Assembly (NCBI RefSeq): GCF_003010965.1
Contig: NZ_PGGM01000015.1
Span: 1-64,000 of the forward strand
Origin: Phyllobacterium sophorae
GTDB lineage: Bacteria; Pseudomonadota; Alphaproteobacteria; Rhizobiales; Rhizobiaceae
DNA: 64,000 bases
Direction of reading: 5' to 3'
In this document: piece by piece, positions 1-8,573 of the stretch
Layout of the letters: each line of letters opens with the position of its first letter
Position numbering within the stretch: the stretch's first letter is position 1
Translations under genes and position numbers: made by a program
The notes under the pieces: generated by a model
Seen by the model: only the letters and a program-made list of their open reading frames with translations
What the model was told of the DNA's origin: nothing
The model's database searches: none

Positions 1-461
1 AGGGGCCCGGCCCATACACCGCGAGGCCCCAAGACATCGTACAGGCGCGAGCCCTGTCGGAAAATGCTAAACCAGCGGCGAACCGCGCATAGTTTATTGT
101 CGGCGGCCACCCCAAGCTTTCAGCACTGTTTCTGTCCACGCAGTAAGCGAAGCGAAAGGGTGTTTCGATGATCTGCTCCCTTCTAAAAACGATTTCACGT
201 CAATCAAGGAAGGATATTTACCAATCCGTCTGGATCGCTTTCAATGAAAAGTGATGCCTACATCGATTTGTGCCAGTACGGGGTGGACGCAAGCGCCATT
301 CGTGCCAAGAGTGTAGCATTTTTGGAAAAGTTCCAGCCAAACACGCCGTCCAAGGGAAACATGGTCGGAAATTAGTAATATGCCGAAGGCACAGGAATTC
401 CTAATGCAACCCTGGTATCGAGGCCACAGCCACCGCGGCTAAAGTTGGAGTGCATTGCCCC
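1..461. other. Leading stretch without a recognisable gene
   Basis: No reading frame here matches a family I recognise. A 43-codon frame (244-375, plus) and short open stretches around 160-230 look protein-like but cannot be assigned. They may be remnants of a gene entering from the left edge. Confidence 0.4.
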
Positions 462-935
462 ATGTTTGTTTCGCCTGTCATGGTCATCGAGAAGGACTGG
501 ATAGACTACAACGGCCATCTCAACATGGCCTATTACAACGTCCTCTTCGACCGTGCTGGAGATGACGCGTTCGAGAAGATAGGGCTTGGTGCCGAGTACG
601 CCCGGACGCGCGCCTTGACGAGCTATTCGGCCGAAGTGCACGTCTGTTATGTCCGGGAACTCCACTTCGGACACAGCGTCACCGCCACATTCCAGCTGCT
701 GGACTACGACGAGAAGCGCATGCGTTTCTACCAGGAGCTTCGTCACCTCGACGGATGGCTGGCGGCAACCTCCGAACAGCTGTCCCTCCATGTCGACATG
801 TCAGGTCCAAAGGTGGTGCCATTTCCTCCCGATATCCTCGCAAACCTGAAACGCTTGAAAGCCGAGCACGTGTCACTGGGTGTCCCTGTCCGCGCGGGCA
901 GGGCGATTGCGATCAAGTGGAAGGCGCGCGAGTGA
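462..935 (+). CDS. cdhB: Hotdog-fold thioesterase, probable betainyl-CoA thioesterase
   Basis: This 157-residue protein has the 4-hydroxybenzoyl-CoA thioesterase-like layout: a DWIDYNGHLNMAYY N-terminal active-site segment (about residues 10-25, with the conserved Asp and the NGH turn), then the beta-strand region of a single hotdog domain. In carnitine catabolism this family hydrolyses betainyl-CoA to glycine betaine and CoA. That fits the carnitine dehydrogenase and beta-keto acid cleavage enzyme downstream. An ATG at 462 is preferred over a GTG at 450 because the GGAG at 447-450 can then serve as ribosome binding site. The family and its context are clear; the exact substrate is inferred. 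Confidence 0.75.
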   Translation: MFVSPVMVIEKDWIDYNGHLNMAYYNVLFDRAGDDAFEKIGLGAEYARTRALTSYSAEVHVCYVRELHFGHSVTATFQLLDYDEKRMRFYQELRHLDGWLAATSEQLSLHVDMSGPKVVPFPPDILANLKRLKAEHVSLGVPVRAGRAIAIKWKARE

Positions 936-1024
936 CGCGCGTAGCTTCGGCGCAAGGACTCGTGACGGACGAATTTTGATTCCAGACGGGCGTTCAAGAA
1001 TTCCCCTCCGCCCGCTGTGAGAGG

Positions 1025-1322
1025 TCCTTCACGCTGCGGCTCCGGCAGGTTGCGGTAGAGGTTGAATGCCCGGAATTGGCGAGCGCTGCCTTGTTCTTGA
1101 GCACAAGCCCGTGGACGATTTCGCGAACGGCAAGCTCCTGCCAGATTTCGTACGCGGGATACCGTCGAGCTGTACGATTTTCGCCGGTACGTGGCATGGA
1201 ATTGCGCCGGTGCGAGTCTTGGTGTTGATCTTATTGATGATGTTCTCGTCAAGCGCGACACCTTGCACCAGCCTGACGAACAGCGCGACGCGGACGCCAT
1301 CGTCGAAGTCCTGACCGATGAG
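1025..1322 (-). pseudogene. Acetoacetyl-CoA synthetase C-terminal remnant
   Basis: Read on the minus strand, three successive frames give the C-terminal end of an acetoacetate-CoA ligase: DDGVRVALFVRLVQG to HVPAKIVQLDGIPRTKSG (1322-1140), then AVREIVHGLVLKNKAALAN (about 1149-1072), then FNLYRNLPE. The RTKSGK-like segment carries the acylation lysine region of the AMP-forming ligases. At least two frameshifts and the loss of the N-terminal roughly 550 residues make it dead. Acetoacetate is the other product of dehydrocarnitine cleavage, so the gene once belonged to this pathway. Confidence 0.75.
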
Positions 1323-1333
1323 AGCGATTCCGC

Positions 1334-1405
1334 ACTGGCAAGCAGGTAAGTGCCGATGCACAGCGCTTCGATGTGGATCTTGCTCCGGCGGCATTCACGC
1401 CGGTA
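1334..1405 (-). pseudogene. Short internal fragment of a second GlxA-like regulator
   Basis: On the minus strand about 24 codons read YRRECRRSKIHIEALCIGTY and on to LLASA. They match the segment RECRKRRIPLGALCTGSHLLA inside the neighbouring intact GlxA-like regulator. The fragment joins directly onto the 3' end of that regulator and runs into the acetoacetyl-CoA ligase remnant. It is therefore a recombination scar, not a gene. Confidence 0.6.
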
Positions 1406-2402
1406 ACGTTGCGGCCCACTCCGGCCCTCTCGGATTGCGGGTCTCGTGAGGCGACAAGCCTTCTGCTGTGCGGTAGGCTCTTGAGAAGTGCGACGCTGAT
1501 ACAAATCCGCATGCCACTGCCACCTCCACAACAGGCATACCCGTCTGTTTCAAGAGGGACTTCGCACGCTCGAGCCTCAGCCGGACGTAATAGCGAGCAG
1601 GACCGCAGGCGAACTCGCTACTGAACTGCCTTTCCATTTGTCGTCGCGATATGCGGACTTTTTTCGCGATAGCCTCCAGCGGCAAAGGTTCGGTCAGGTT
1701 CTCTTCCATCATGCGAATGATCGCTTTCAATGTTTCATTCTTCACGCGATCAGACAGCGAGAAGGGGAGTCTCTGACGTTCAAATCTGTCGCGGACACCT
1801 GCAACTATCGCTTGTTGGCAAACTTCAATAGCGACTTCGGAGCCGAGGTCCTGTCCGATGATGTGAAGCATCATCTCAAAAGACGTCGTGCCTCCGGCGC
1901 AGGTGTAAATTTCATCGTCCACTTCATAGATATGCGGGCTGATCAAGGTGTCGGTAAACTGTTCCGCAAAGGACGGATAGTTCTCCCAGTGGATAGTGCA
2001 ACGCTTCTCCCGCAGGAGTCCGGCATGTGCCAAAAGATGAGAACCTGTGCAGAGCGCTCCCAGAGGGATACGTCGCTTACGGCACTCGCGAAGCCAGCTG
2101 TCGAGGCACTTGTCGACGTAGTGCTGGACATTTCGGCCCGAACACACGATCGCCATCCGGACGACCAGACCATCAGCGACTTGCCTTCTTGCTTCAGCTA
2201 ATGAAAGGTCCGCGCTGATTGAGAGGCCGCAACTCGCTCTGACAGCTTCGCCGTCGGCCGAGACCAGTCGCCATGCGTAGGCATTATCACTCAAGATTTG
2301 ATTGGCGAGCCGAAGTGCTTCCAGAGCCGACGAGAAAGCCAGCATTGTGAATTCAGGAGCCAGGTAGAACAGGAATAACTTATTTGTGTCCGATGTGTCC
2401 AT
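1395..2402 (-). CDS. GlxA-family AraC-type transcriptional regulator
   Basis: The 335-residue protein has an N-terminal DJ-1/PfpI-like amidotransferase domain (about 8-190, with GALCTGSHLLAHAGLL around the nucleophile elbow) and a C-terminal AraC/XylS double helix-turn-helix (about 225-320, ending ACGFVSASHFSRAYR). This architecture is shared with GbdR and CdhR, which sense glycine betaine and carnitine. Its position between thioesterase and oxygenase suggests it controls this cluster. The last residues (ETRNPRGPEWAATLPA) look unrelated to the family and run into fragment DNA, so the extreme C-terminus may be altered by a recombination junction. Confidence 0.85.
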   Translation of the reverse strand: MDTSDTNKLFLFYLAPEFTMLAFSSALEALRLANQILSDNAYAWRLVSADGEAVRASCGLSISADLSLAEARRQVADGLVVRMAIVCSGRNVQHYVDKCLDSWLRECRKRRIPLGALCTGSHLLAHAGLLREKRCTIHWENYPSFAEQFTDTLISPHIYEVDDEIYTCAGGTTSFEMMLHIIGQDLGSEVAIEVCQQAIVAGVRDRFERQRLPFSLSDRVKNETLKAIIRMMEENLTEPLPLEAIAKKVRISRRQMERQFSSEFACGPARYYVRLRLERAKSLLKQTGMPVVEVAVACGFVSASHFSRAYRTAEGLSPHETRNPRGPEWAATLPA

Positions 2403-2416
2403 GGATCATGTCCCAG

Positions 2417-2875
2417 TTAGCAAATCTGTCTGCGGTGACGCGGCGTCGCAACTACGTGGCAAATGCGGCGCAATTCTTCAACGCTTGCCAATCCGGCAGG
2501 CCCTGGGCACAGCGATGCGACGTGAGGCGGATAGACGAAGCCCTCACGAGCCACCAAACCAAGGCTACCGAGATGATCTTCGACCTTGCCTTCGGAGTTC
2601 AACGGCCTGTACTGCTCAGTGACATTCGAGCTCCAGACCTCGAGCGCGGCATCAAGTTGCCCTTCGGAAACCGCTCGCCACATATTCTGGTAACCGGCCG
2701 TAACCTTGTGACCCACCGTCTGGAGCAAGTTGCGGCGATGCAAGTGGTGATTGCTGCCCGTCCATTAGTCGATTGCGAGCTTGATGAGCTCGTTCACCGC
2801 ACCCAATTCCGCCGCGTGCACCCAGCTGGCGGAGAGCGCCGCGATACCGCTTGCCAAAGCTATTTTCCAAGACAT
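2417..2875 (-). pseudogene. Glycine betaine/carnitine ABC substrate-binding protein (OpuAC-type), broken
   Basis: An ATG at 2875 begins a signal peptide (MSWKIALASGIAALSASWVH) followed by the mature start AAELGAVNELIKLAID. An in-frame TAA follows at 2767-2765. The same frame then resumes with WTGSNHH, VTAGYQNMWRAVSEGQLDAA and NVTEQYRPL, which are hallmark segments of OpuAC/ChoX-type betaine-binding proteins, before drifting out of register near 2500. The nonsense codon, the frameshift and the loss of over half the protein mark a pseudogene. A well-formed GGAGG ribosome site remains upstream. It originally would have fed the catabolic cluster. Confidence 0.8.
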
Positions 2876-2976
2876 GGTGATCCTCCCGTTTTTCTTTTTT
2901 GTTTCCGCTAAAAACTGTTGCATAAAGCCGAGCCGTGTTTTAACTAATCACGTCATCAACTGCACATTTTTCGCCA
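2876..2976. promoter_or_regulatory. Divergent intergenic region
   Basis: This 101-bp AT-rich spacer separates the dead betaine-binding gene from the second GlxA-like regulator. It must hold the promoters of both. I cannot assign a specific operator. Confidence 0.35.
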
Positions 2977-3999
2977 ATGTTTGATACACGACAGCTTGCC
3001 ATACAGCTTCTGATACTCGTGACGCCCAGTTTCAACCTGGCGGCGACCACCGCATTTATCGATCCCTTTCGGGCCGCGAACTATTTGGAGGGTCTCACAC
3101 GATTTCGTTGGGTCCTGGCATCCGCACCCGGCGGTCCATGTGTCGCAAGCAATGGGCTTGTGGTCGAGACGCAGAAGCTTGGCGACATCCAAAACGATCC
3201 ATTCGATCTCGTGGTCATGTCGGCGAGTTGGACGCCGGAAACCGGGAGAACACCGCAACTGCTGGCCTCACTCCGGAAATGGGCGCGAGCGGGAAGCATC
3301 ATTGGCGCCCTGGACACTGGCGCTTTCCTCCTGGCTGACGCCGGTCTTCTGAGCGGTCGCCGCGCCACCGTCCATTACGAGCACATTGACGCGTTCAAGG
3401 AACTTCACGGCGACATCGATGTCGCTGAGGACATCTTCGTCCGCGACGAGAAGCGCTTTACATGTTGTGGCGGGGTCGCCTCGGTGGACATGGCTTTGCA
3501 CATTATCCGCGAGAGTTCGGGCGACGCCTTGGCCAACGCGGCGGCGCGATACATCTTCCATCCGTCCCTTCGCCCGGCCGGGACCTCGCAAAATCCGGCG
3601 AGCAGGGAACCTTTGGGCAGCCATGTGCCCGATGCAATCAGGCAAGCGATCGTCGCCATGGAACAGCATCTCGAGAACGCGTTGTCCATCCCGGAGATTT
3701 GCACCAAGGTTAGGATATCGCATCGGCAGCTGGACAGACTGTTCCTTCGCTATGTTGGTAAATCGCCAGCCATCTACTATAGGGATATACGGTTGGACAG
3801 AGCACGCGGCTTCGTTACACAAACGGACATGCTCATGTCCGAAATCGCGATTGCGTCAGGTTTTGCGAGCCAAGTCCATTTCAGCCGGGCATATCGCGAA
3901 CGATTTGGCCTTTCACCGCGGACGGATCGGGTCGAGGGACGGATACCATTCGAGTTCCGTGCCTGGCCCATGCACAGAAAATCCTCGGGTGCAGAGTGA
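2977..3999 (+). CDS. GlxA-family AraC-type transcriptional regulator
   Basis: A 340-residue paralogue of the regulator at 1395-2402. It has an amidotransferase-like sensor domain (about 5-185, with GALDTGAFLLADAGLL, where Asp replaces the usual Cys at the elbow) and a C-terminal AraC domain (about 225-325, HRQLDRLFLRYVG and ASGFASQVHFSRAYRERFG). It lies immediately upstream of the Rieske oxygenase operon and reads the same way, so it is the best candidate activator of that operon. Two paralogous sensors may respond to two ligands, for example carnitine and glycine betaine. The ligand is inference. Confidence 0.85.
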   Translation: MFDTRQLAIQLLILVTPSFNLAATTAFIDPFRAANYLEGLTRFRWVLASAPGGPCVASNGLVVETQKLGDIQNDPFDLVVMSASWTPETGRTPQLLASLRKWARAGSIIGALDTGAFLLADAGLLSGRRATVHYEHIDAFKELHGDIDVAEDIFVRDEKRFTCCGGVASVDMALHIIRESSGDALANAAARYIFHPSLRPAGTSQNPASREPLGSHVPDAIRQAIVAMEQHLENALSIPEICTKVRISHRQLDRLFLRYVGKSPAIYYRDIRLDRARGFVTQTDMLMSEIAIASGFASQVHFSRAYRERFGLSPRTDRVEGRIPFEFRAWPMHRKSSGAE

Positions 4000-4129
4000 C
4001 ATATCAGAACCAATGGCCAAATATGTTAAATCGATGGCGTACCATGCGCAGAGGCCAAGCTGTTTTGGCGGGAAAGTTGCCGTGCAATGCCAACAGTGCC
4101 TTGCCTCAGTTATCCGGAGAGGAGCCGCC

Positions 4130-5269
4130 ATGACTTTGCTACCTTCGAAAGATGAATTCTTAGCCATCCGGCAAGGATATTCGGCCAACCCATCACGCTC
4201 GCTGTCCCTGAGGGCTGATGCCTATACCGATGATAGATGGCATAACGTCGATCTGCAGCAGATCATCGCCAGGACCTGGCAGTGGGTCTGTCATGTCGAA
4301 AAGGTGCGTACGCCGGGTTCCTATGTCGCGGTCGAGATTGCCGGGCAGCCGATCGCCGTCGTACGCGACCGTGAAGGCGTGCTTCGCGCATTTTACAATG
4401 TTTGCAAGCATCGTGCTCACGCTCTCTTGCAGGGTGAAGGCAACTCGACCCGCATCATGTGCCCCTATCATGCATGGACTTACCGCCTCGATGGTCAGCT
4501 CGTTCGCGCTCCGCATACCGAAACGCTGGAGGAATTCGACACGAAGGAAATCTGCCTCGACCAGGTTCAGGTCGAGGAGTTCTGCGGATTCATCTATGTG
4601 AACCTGGATCCGAACGCGCCGTCGCTAAGCTCCCAGTCAGGTGATCTTGAAACGGAAATCCGCCACTGGGCACCCGAGATCGACAAACTCACGTTCGCGC
4701 GCCGACTGACCTACGACATCAAATCGAACTGGAAAAACGTCGTCGACAATTTCCTCGAATGCTACCACTGCCCGACGGCCCACAAGGACTTCTGCACGCT
4801 CGTCGACATGGACACCTACAAGGTAACCACCCATGGGATCTATTCAAGCCACATGGCTGATGCGGGCAAGTCCGGAAACAGCGCCTACGATGTATCGAAC
4901 GCCACGGTCAGGACGCACGCCGTTTGGTGGCTGTGGCCGAACACCTGCATCATGCGGTACCCCGGCCGTTCTTCGATCATCATTCTCAACATCATTCCGG
5001 CGGGCCCAGACCGGACGCTCGAAACCTACGATTTCTTTCTTGAGGATACGGAGCCGAACGAAATGGAGCTCCAGACCATCAAGTACCTCGACGAGGTTCT
5101 CCAGGTCGAAGACATCAAGATCGTCGAAAGCGTTCAAAAGGGAATGAACACGCCGGCCTTTACGCAAGGCCGAATCGTCAATGATCCGGACGGCTCCGGG
5201 CAGTCCGAGCACGCCGTGCATCATTTCCACGGCCTCGTCCTGGATGCCTATGCGAGGTCTTCGGCGTAA
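4130..5269 (+). CDS. Rieske-type oxygenase alpha subunit, betaine/carnitine class
   Basis: This 379-residue protein has an N-terminal Rieske domain (Cys92-x-His94 in CKHRAH and Cys111-x2-His114 in CPYHAW) and a C-terminal mononuclear iron domain with DNFLECYHCPTAH (His213, His218, bridging Glu210). The family includes choline, carnitine and glycine betaine monooxygenases, which hydroxylate a carbon next to quaternary nitrogen. The start at 4130 follows GAGAGGAG; an open frame runs upstream without family similarity. Electrons probably come from the ferredoxin and ferredoxin reductase at the end of the same gene series. Given the betainyl-CoA route nearby, demethylation of glycine betaine is a reasonable guess; direct carnitine cleavage is the alternative. 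Confidence 0.8.
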   Translation: MTLLPSKDEFLAIRQGYSANPSRSLSLRADAYTDDRWHNVDLQQIIARTWQWVCHVEKVRTPGSYVAVEIAGQPIAVVRDREGVLRAFYNVCKHRAHALLQGEGNSTRIMCPYHAWTYRLDGQLVRAPHTETLEEFDTKEICLDQVQVEEFCGFIYVNLDPNAPSLSSQSGDLETEIRHWAPEIDKLTFARRLTYDIKSNWKNVVDNFLECYHCPTAHKDFCTLVDMDTYKVTTHGIYSSHMADAGKSGNSAYDVSNATVRTHAVWWLWPNTCIMRYPGRSSIIILNIIPAGPDRTLETYDFFLEDTEPNEMELQTIKYLDEVLQVEDIKIVESVQKGMNTPAFTQGRIVNDPDGSGQSEHAVHHFHGLVLDAYARSSA

Positions 5270-5404
5270 GCGACGCCAGCGGCCGTAAGCGAGCTGTATT
5301 TCACGCCCTGCGAAATGTGGACCGGTCGTTCCCCGTATGGGGGCTAAGTTCGTCGAAGGTCTGTGGATGGACCACATGAAATCGATCCGAAAGGGAGATG
5401 TGTG

Positions 5405-6205
5405 ATGAGCGGACGCCTCGAAGGCAAAGTCGCATTCGTCACGGGGGGACGCGGTGGCATCGGCCGGGCGATATGCGCGAGGTTTGTCAGGGAGGGTGCC
5501 GTCGTCTACGCGGCTGACCTTTCGGACGCCGGAAGCATGAGTTCGGCAGTTCAAGATGATGCGCGTTTCATCCGTCTCGATGTCACCTCGGAGGAGGAGA
5601 CCATTGCAGCGATGGCCGAGGTGGGGAAGAATTCCGGCAAGCTCGATATCTTGGTGAACGCCGCCGGGATCGAGCTGGAGAAAACCATTGAACACACCAC
5701 GCTGGACGAGTGGAATCGTAGCTTCGCCGTGAATGTGACGGGAACGTTCCTCGCTTCCAAGCACGCGCTGCCGCTACTTCGAATGGCAGCGACGGGCGGG
5801 TTGACGGCTTCGATTATCAACTTCGGGAGCTACGACGGCTTTATCGCCGATCCCGGGTTGGCGGCCTACTGCGCGACGAAGGGCGCGGTGCATGCACTGA
5901 CCCGTGCGATGGCCGTAGATCACGGCCCCGAAAGCATCCGCGTCAACGCGATCTGCCCCGGCTATGTCGATACGCCGATGCTTCAAAGTTTTTTTTCCGG
6001 CGCGGGGTCGGGCGGCGAGGGCGGGACGATCGACTCGTTGAAGGAGGCCGTCCGGAACGTCCACCCCATTCGCAACTATGGCACCCCGGACGACATCGCG
6101 AATCTCGTGAACCGGCTGGCAAGCGACGAAGTCAGGTACGCGAGCGGACAACTATGGGTGCTGGACGGCGGCCTTTCCGCACAAGTCCAACAAATGAGGC
6201 TCTGA
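5405..6205 (+). CDS. SDR-family oxidoreductase
   Basis: A classical short-chain dehydrogenase of 266 residues. It has the cofactor motif TGGRGGIG near residue 13, the NAAG motif, and the YCATKG active site with Tyr-x3-Lys. An acidic residue after the second strand (AADLSD) suggests NAD rather than NADP. GAAAGGGAG precedes the ATG at 5405. It sits one base from the next gene, so it is co-translated with the beta-keto acid cleavage enzyme. In carnitine clusters such SDRs could oxidise a carnitine stereoisomer or a related beta-hydroxy quaternary amine; this is inference. Confidence 0.8.
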   Translation: MSGRLEGKVAFVTGGRGGIGRAICARFVREGAVVYAADLSDAGSMSSAVQDDARFIRLDVTSEEETIAAMAEVGKNSGKLDILVNAAGIELEKTIEHTTLDEWNRSFAVNVTGTFLASKHALPLLRMAATGGLTASIINFGSYDGFIADPGLAAYCATKGAVHALTRAMAVDHGPESIRVNAICPGYVDTPMLQSFFSGAGSGGEGGTIDSLKEAVRNVHPIRNYGTPDDIANLVNRLASDEVRYASGQLWVLDGGLSAQVQQMRL

Positions 6206-6206
6206 C

Positions 6207-7136
6207 ATGTCGAAATCGGTAATTATCACCTGTGCGCCAACCGGGGGCATCCACACCCCGACGATGTCGGAGCACCTCCCAATCACGCCGTCGCAGATTG
6301 CGGCGGCCAGTATCGAAGCGGCCGAAGCAGGCGCTGCGATCATTCATCTCCATGCGCGCAACCCTGAGAACGGCAAGCCGGATCCGCGCCCTGACCTGTT
6401 CATGGAGTTCCTCCCGCGCATCAAGCAGTCGTGCAACGCGGTTCTCAACGTCTCCACGGGCGGGGGGCTGGGCATGACCCGAGAGGAGCGTCTTCTCGCC
6501 GCCACGAAGGCCAGCCCGGAAATGGCCTCCCTGAACGTCGGATCGATGAATTTCGGCATTTTCCCGATGTTGGAGAAGTATTCCAACTGGAAGCACTCCT
6601 GGGAGCCGGAATTTTTGGAGATGACGCGGGACTTCATCTTCCGGAACACCTTCGCCGACATCGAGTACACGGTGAAAGAGCTCGGCGAAGGGCATGGCAC
6701 CAAGTTCGAGTTCGAATGCTATGATCTGGGCCACCTCTACAACCTCGCCTGGATCGTGGACCAAGGTTGGGTGAAGCCGCCGTTTTTCGTGCAGATGGTG
6801 TTCGGGATCCTGGGCGGTGTCGGACCCGATCTCGACAACCTCATGCACATGCACACGATCGCCAACAAGCTGTTCGGTAACGACTACGAATGGTCGGTGC
6901 TGGCTGCCGGCCGTCATCAGATGCCGTTCACGACGCAGTCCGCGCTCCTGGGCGGAAACCTCCGGGTGGGCATGGAGGACAGTCTGTTCATCGGCCCCGG
7001 CGAAAAGGCGGTGTCGAGCGCCCAGCAGGTGCGCAAGATCAGATCGATCATAGAAAACCTTGGCCTAAAGGTCGCCACCGCTGACGAAGCGCGTGAGCGG
7101 CTCGGCCTCAAAGGCGGCGACAAGGTGACGTTCTGA
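6207..7136 (+). CDS. cdhC: Beta-keto acid cleavage enzyme (BKACE), probable 3-dehydrocarnitine cleavage
   Basis: This 309-residue TIM-barrel protein is of the DUF849/BKACE family. It starts with VIITCAPTGGIHTPTMS and has the zinc-ligand segment AAIIHLHARNP (His-x-His near residue 48). The ATTDEAR-type C-terminus (VATADEARERLGL) is typical. BKACE enzymes condense a beta-keto acid with acetyl-CoA to give acetoacetate and a new CoA ester. With 3-dehydrocarnitine the products are acetoacetate and betainyl-CoA. The neighbouring carnitine dehydrogenase and thioesterase support that substrate. Its stop overlaps the ATG of the aldehyde dehydrogenase by one base. Confidence 0.85.
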   Translation: MSKSVIITCAPTGGIHTPTMSEHLPITPSQIAAASIEAAEAGAAIIHLHARNPENGKPDPRPDLFMEFLPRIKQSCNAVLNVSTGGGLGMTREERLLAATKASPEMASLNVGSMNFGIFPMLEKYSNWKHSWEPEFLEMTRDFIFRNTFADIEYTVKELGEGHGTKFEFECYDLGHLYNLAWIVDQGWVKPPFFVQMVFGILGGVGPDLDNLMHMHTIANKLFGNDYEWSVLAAGRHQMPFTTQSALLGGNLRVGMEDSLFIGPGEKAVSSAQQVRKIRSIIENLGLKVATADEARERLGLKGGDKVTF

Positions 7137-8557
7137 TGCAGACCAACCTCTTTATCAACGGCGAGTTCGTCTCGGGCGAAGGCGAACCTCTTCCAATTCT
7201 CGATCCAGCTACGAGAACCGAGATCGTGACGATCAACGAGGCGACCAACGACCAGGTTGACGCTGCCGTAAGGGCCGCGGCTGCCGCGTTCGATCGGTTC
7301 TCGCGGACCACACCTGCCGAACGCTCCTCGCTTCTTCTGAAGATGGCGGACGTGCTTGAAACGCATAGCCAGGAGCTCGCCGAACTCGAGAGCCTGGACG
7401 TGGGCAAGCCCTGGCCGTCCGCGCACGACGACGAGATGCCGCTCACGATCGACGCGTTTCGTTTCTTCGCAGGGGCCGCTCGTACGATGATGGGTCCCGT
7501 CGCCGGGGAATACGTATCCGGCTATACGAGTATGATCCGCCGCGAGGCCGTCGGCCCTGTGGCGGCCATCACACCGTGGAACTATCCTCTGATGATGGCG
7601 TCCTGGAAGATCGCCGCGGCCATCGCGGCCGGATGCACGATCGTCCTGAAGCCTTCGGAGATCACACCTCTGTCCACATTGAAGACGGCGGAGTTATTCG
7701 CGGACCTTCTTCCAAAGGGCGTCTTCAACGTGGTCCACGGAAGAGGCGCATCGATCGGCGACAGGCTCATGAACGCCCCTGAGATCGAGGCGATCGCCGT
7801 GACGGGCTCGCCCGCTACCGGCATGGCTGCGATGCGCGCAGCCTCGCAGCAGATCAGGCACGTCCACCTGGAGCTCGGCGGCAAGTCCCCGGTGATCGTG
7901 TTTGACGATGCCGACGTCGAGGCTGTTGCACAGACCATCCGCTATGGGAGCTTCTTCAATGCCGGTCAGGATTGCGCGCAGCCGTGCAGGATCATTGCGC
8001 AGGATGGCATTTATAACGCGCTCGTAGCCGAGATCGCGCGCCAGGTCGCAGAGATTAAGGTTGGAGCCCAGAAGGCTGAAGGAACCCAGATGGGACCGGT
8101 CGTCTCCGCGAACCAGTTGGAGCGGGTCGCGGGCTTCGTGGACCGTGCGCGCGAAACTTGCGAGGTCGTAGTCGGCGGCGAGCGCCCGGATGGGCCGGGC
8201 TTTTTCTACAAACCGACCGTGATCGCGAATGTGAACCACGACTGCGAGATCGCCGCGAACGAAGTCTTCGGGCCGGTGATTACGATCTCGCGTTTTTCCA
8301 AGGTCGACGAGGCGTTGTCTGTCGCGAATGCCGGGCGCTACGGTCTGGCTTCATCGGTCTGGACGCGGGACATTGGCCGGGCGATGGACGTGACGAGCCG
8401 CCTCCGCTACGGCTTCACCTGGGTAAACACACACGGCGTTGCGACCCCGGAAATGCCCTGGGCGGCAATGAAGGGCTCGGGCACGGGCTGCGACATGTCC
8501 ATCCACGCGCTCGACGCATACACCTCGGTCCGCCACGTCATGGTTTCACACGGGTAA
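7136..8557 (+). CDS. NAD(P)-dependent aldehyde dehydrogenase, betaine-aldehyde-type
   Basis: A 473-residue class 3-like aldehyde dehydrogenase. It has the PWNYPLMMASWKIAAAIAAG cofactor segment, the general-base Glu in LELGGKSP, and the nucleophilic Cys in FNAGQDC. Its relatives oxidise betaine aldehyde, 4-trimethylaminobutyraldehyde and gamma-aminobutyraldehyde. In this operon it may handle an aldehyde released by the oxygenase, such as malic semialdehyde or betaine aldehyde. The ATG at 7136 overlaps the previous stop (TGATG), a sign of translational coupling. Confidence 0.85.
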   Translation: MQTNLFINGEFVSGEGEPLPILDPATRTEIVTINEATNDQVDAAVRAAAAAFDRFSRTTPAERSSLLLKMADVLETHSQELAELESLDVGKPWPSAHDDEMPLTIDAFRFFAGAARTMMGPVAGEYVSGYTSMIRREAVGPVAAITPWNYPLMMASWKIAAAIAAGCTIVLKPSEITPLSTLKTAELFADLLPKGVFNVVHGRGASIGDRLMNAPEIEAIAVTGSPATGMAAMRAASQQIRHVHLELGGKSPVIVFDDADVEAVAQTIRYGSFFNAGQDCAQPCRIIAQDGIYNALVAEIARQVAEIKVGAQKAEGTQMGPVVSANQLERVAGFVDRARETCEVVVGGERPDGPGFFYKPTVIANVNHDCEIAANEVFGPVITISRFSKVDEALSVANAGRYGLASSVWTRDIGRAMDVTSRLRYGFTWVNTHGVATPEMPWAAMKGSGTGCDMSIHALDAYTSVRHVMVSHG

Positions 8558-8573
8558 TAGGAGGCGGAGTGAT

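Noticed and set aside
743-1531. A 262-codon minus-strand gene
   Set aside because: It is a chance read-through of several remnants and the antisense of the thioesterase; only the pieces listed have family similarity.
3386-4129. Long open frame continuing upstream of the Rieske oxygenase start
   Set aside because: It overlaps the GlxA-like regulator in another frame and shows no family similarity; the ATG at 4130 has a good ribosome site.
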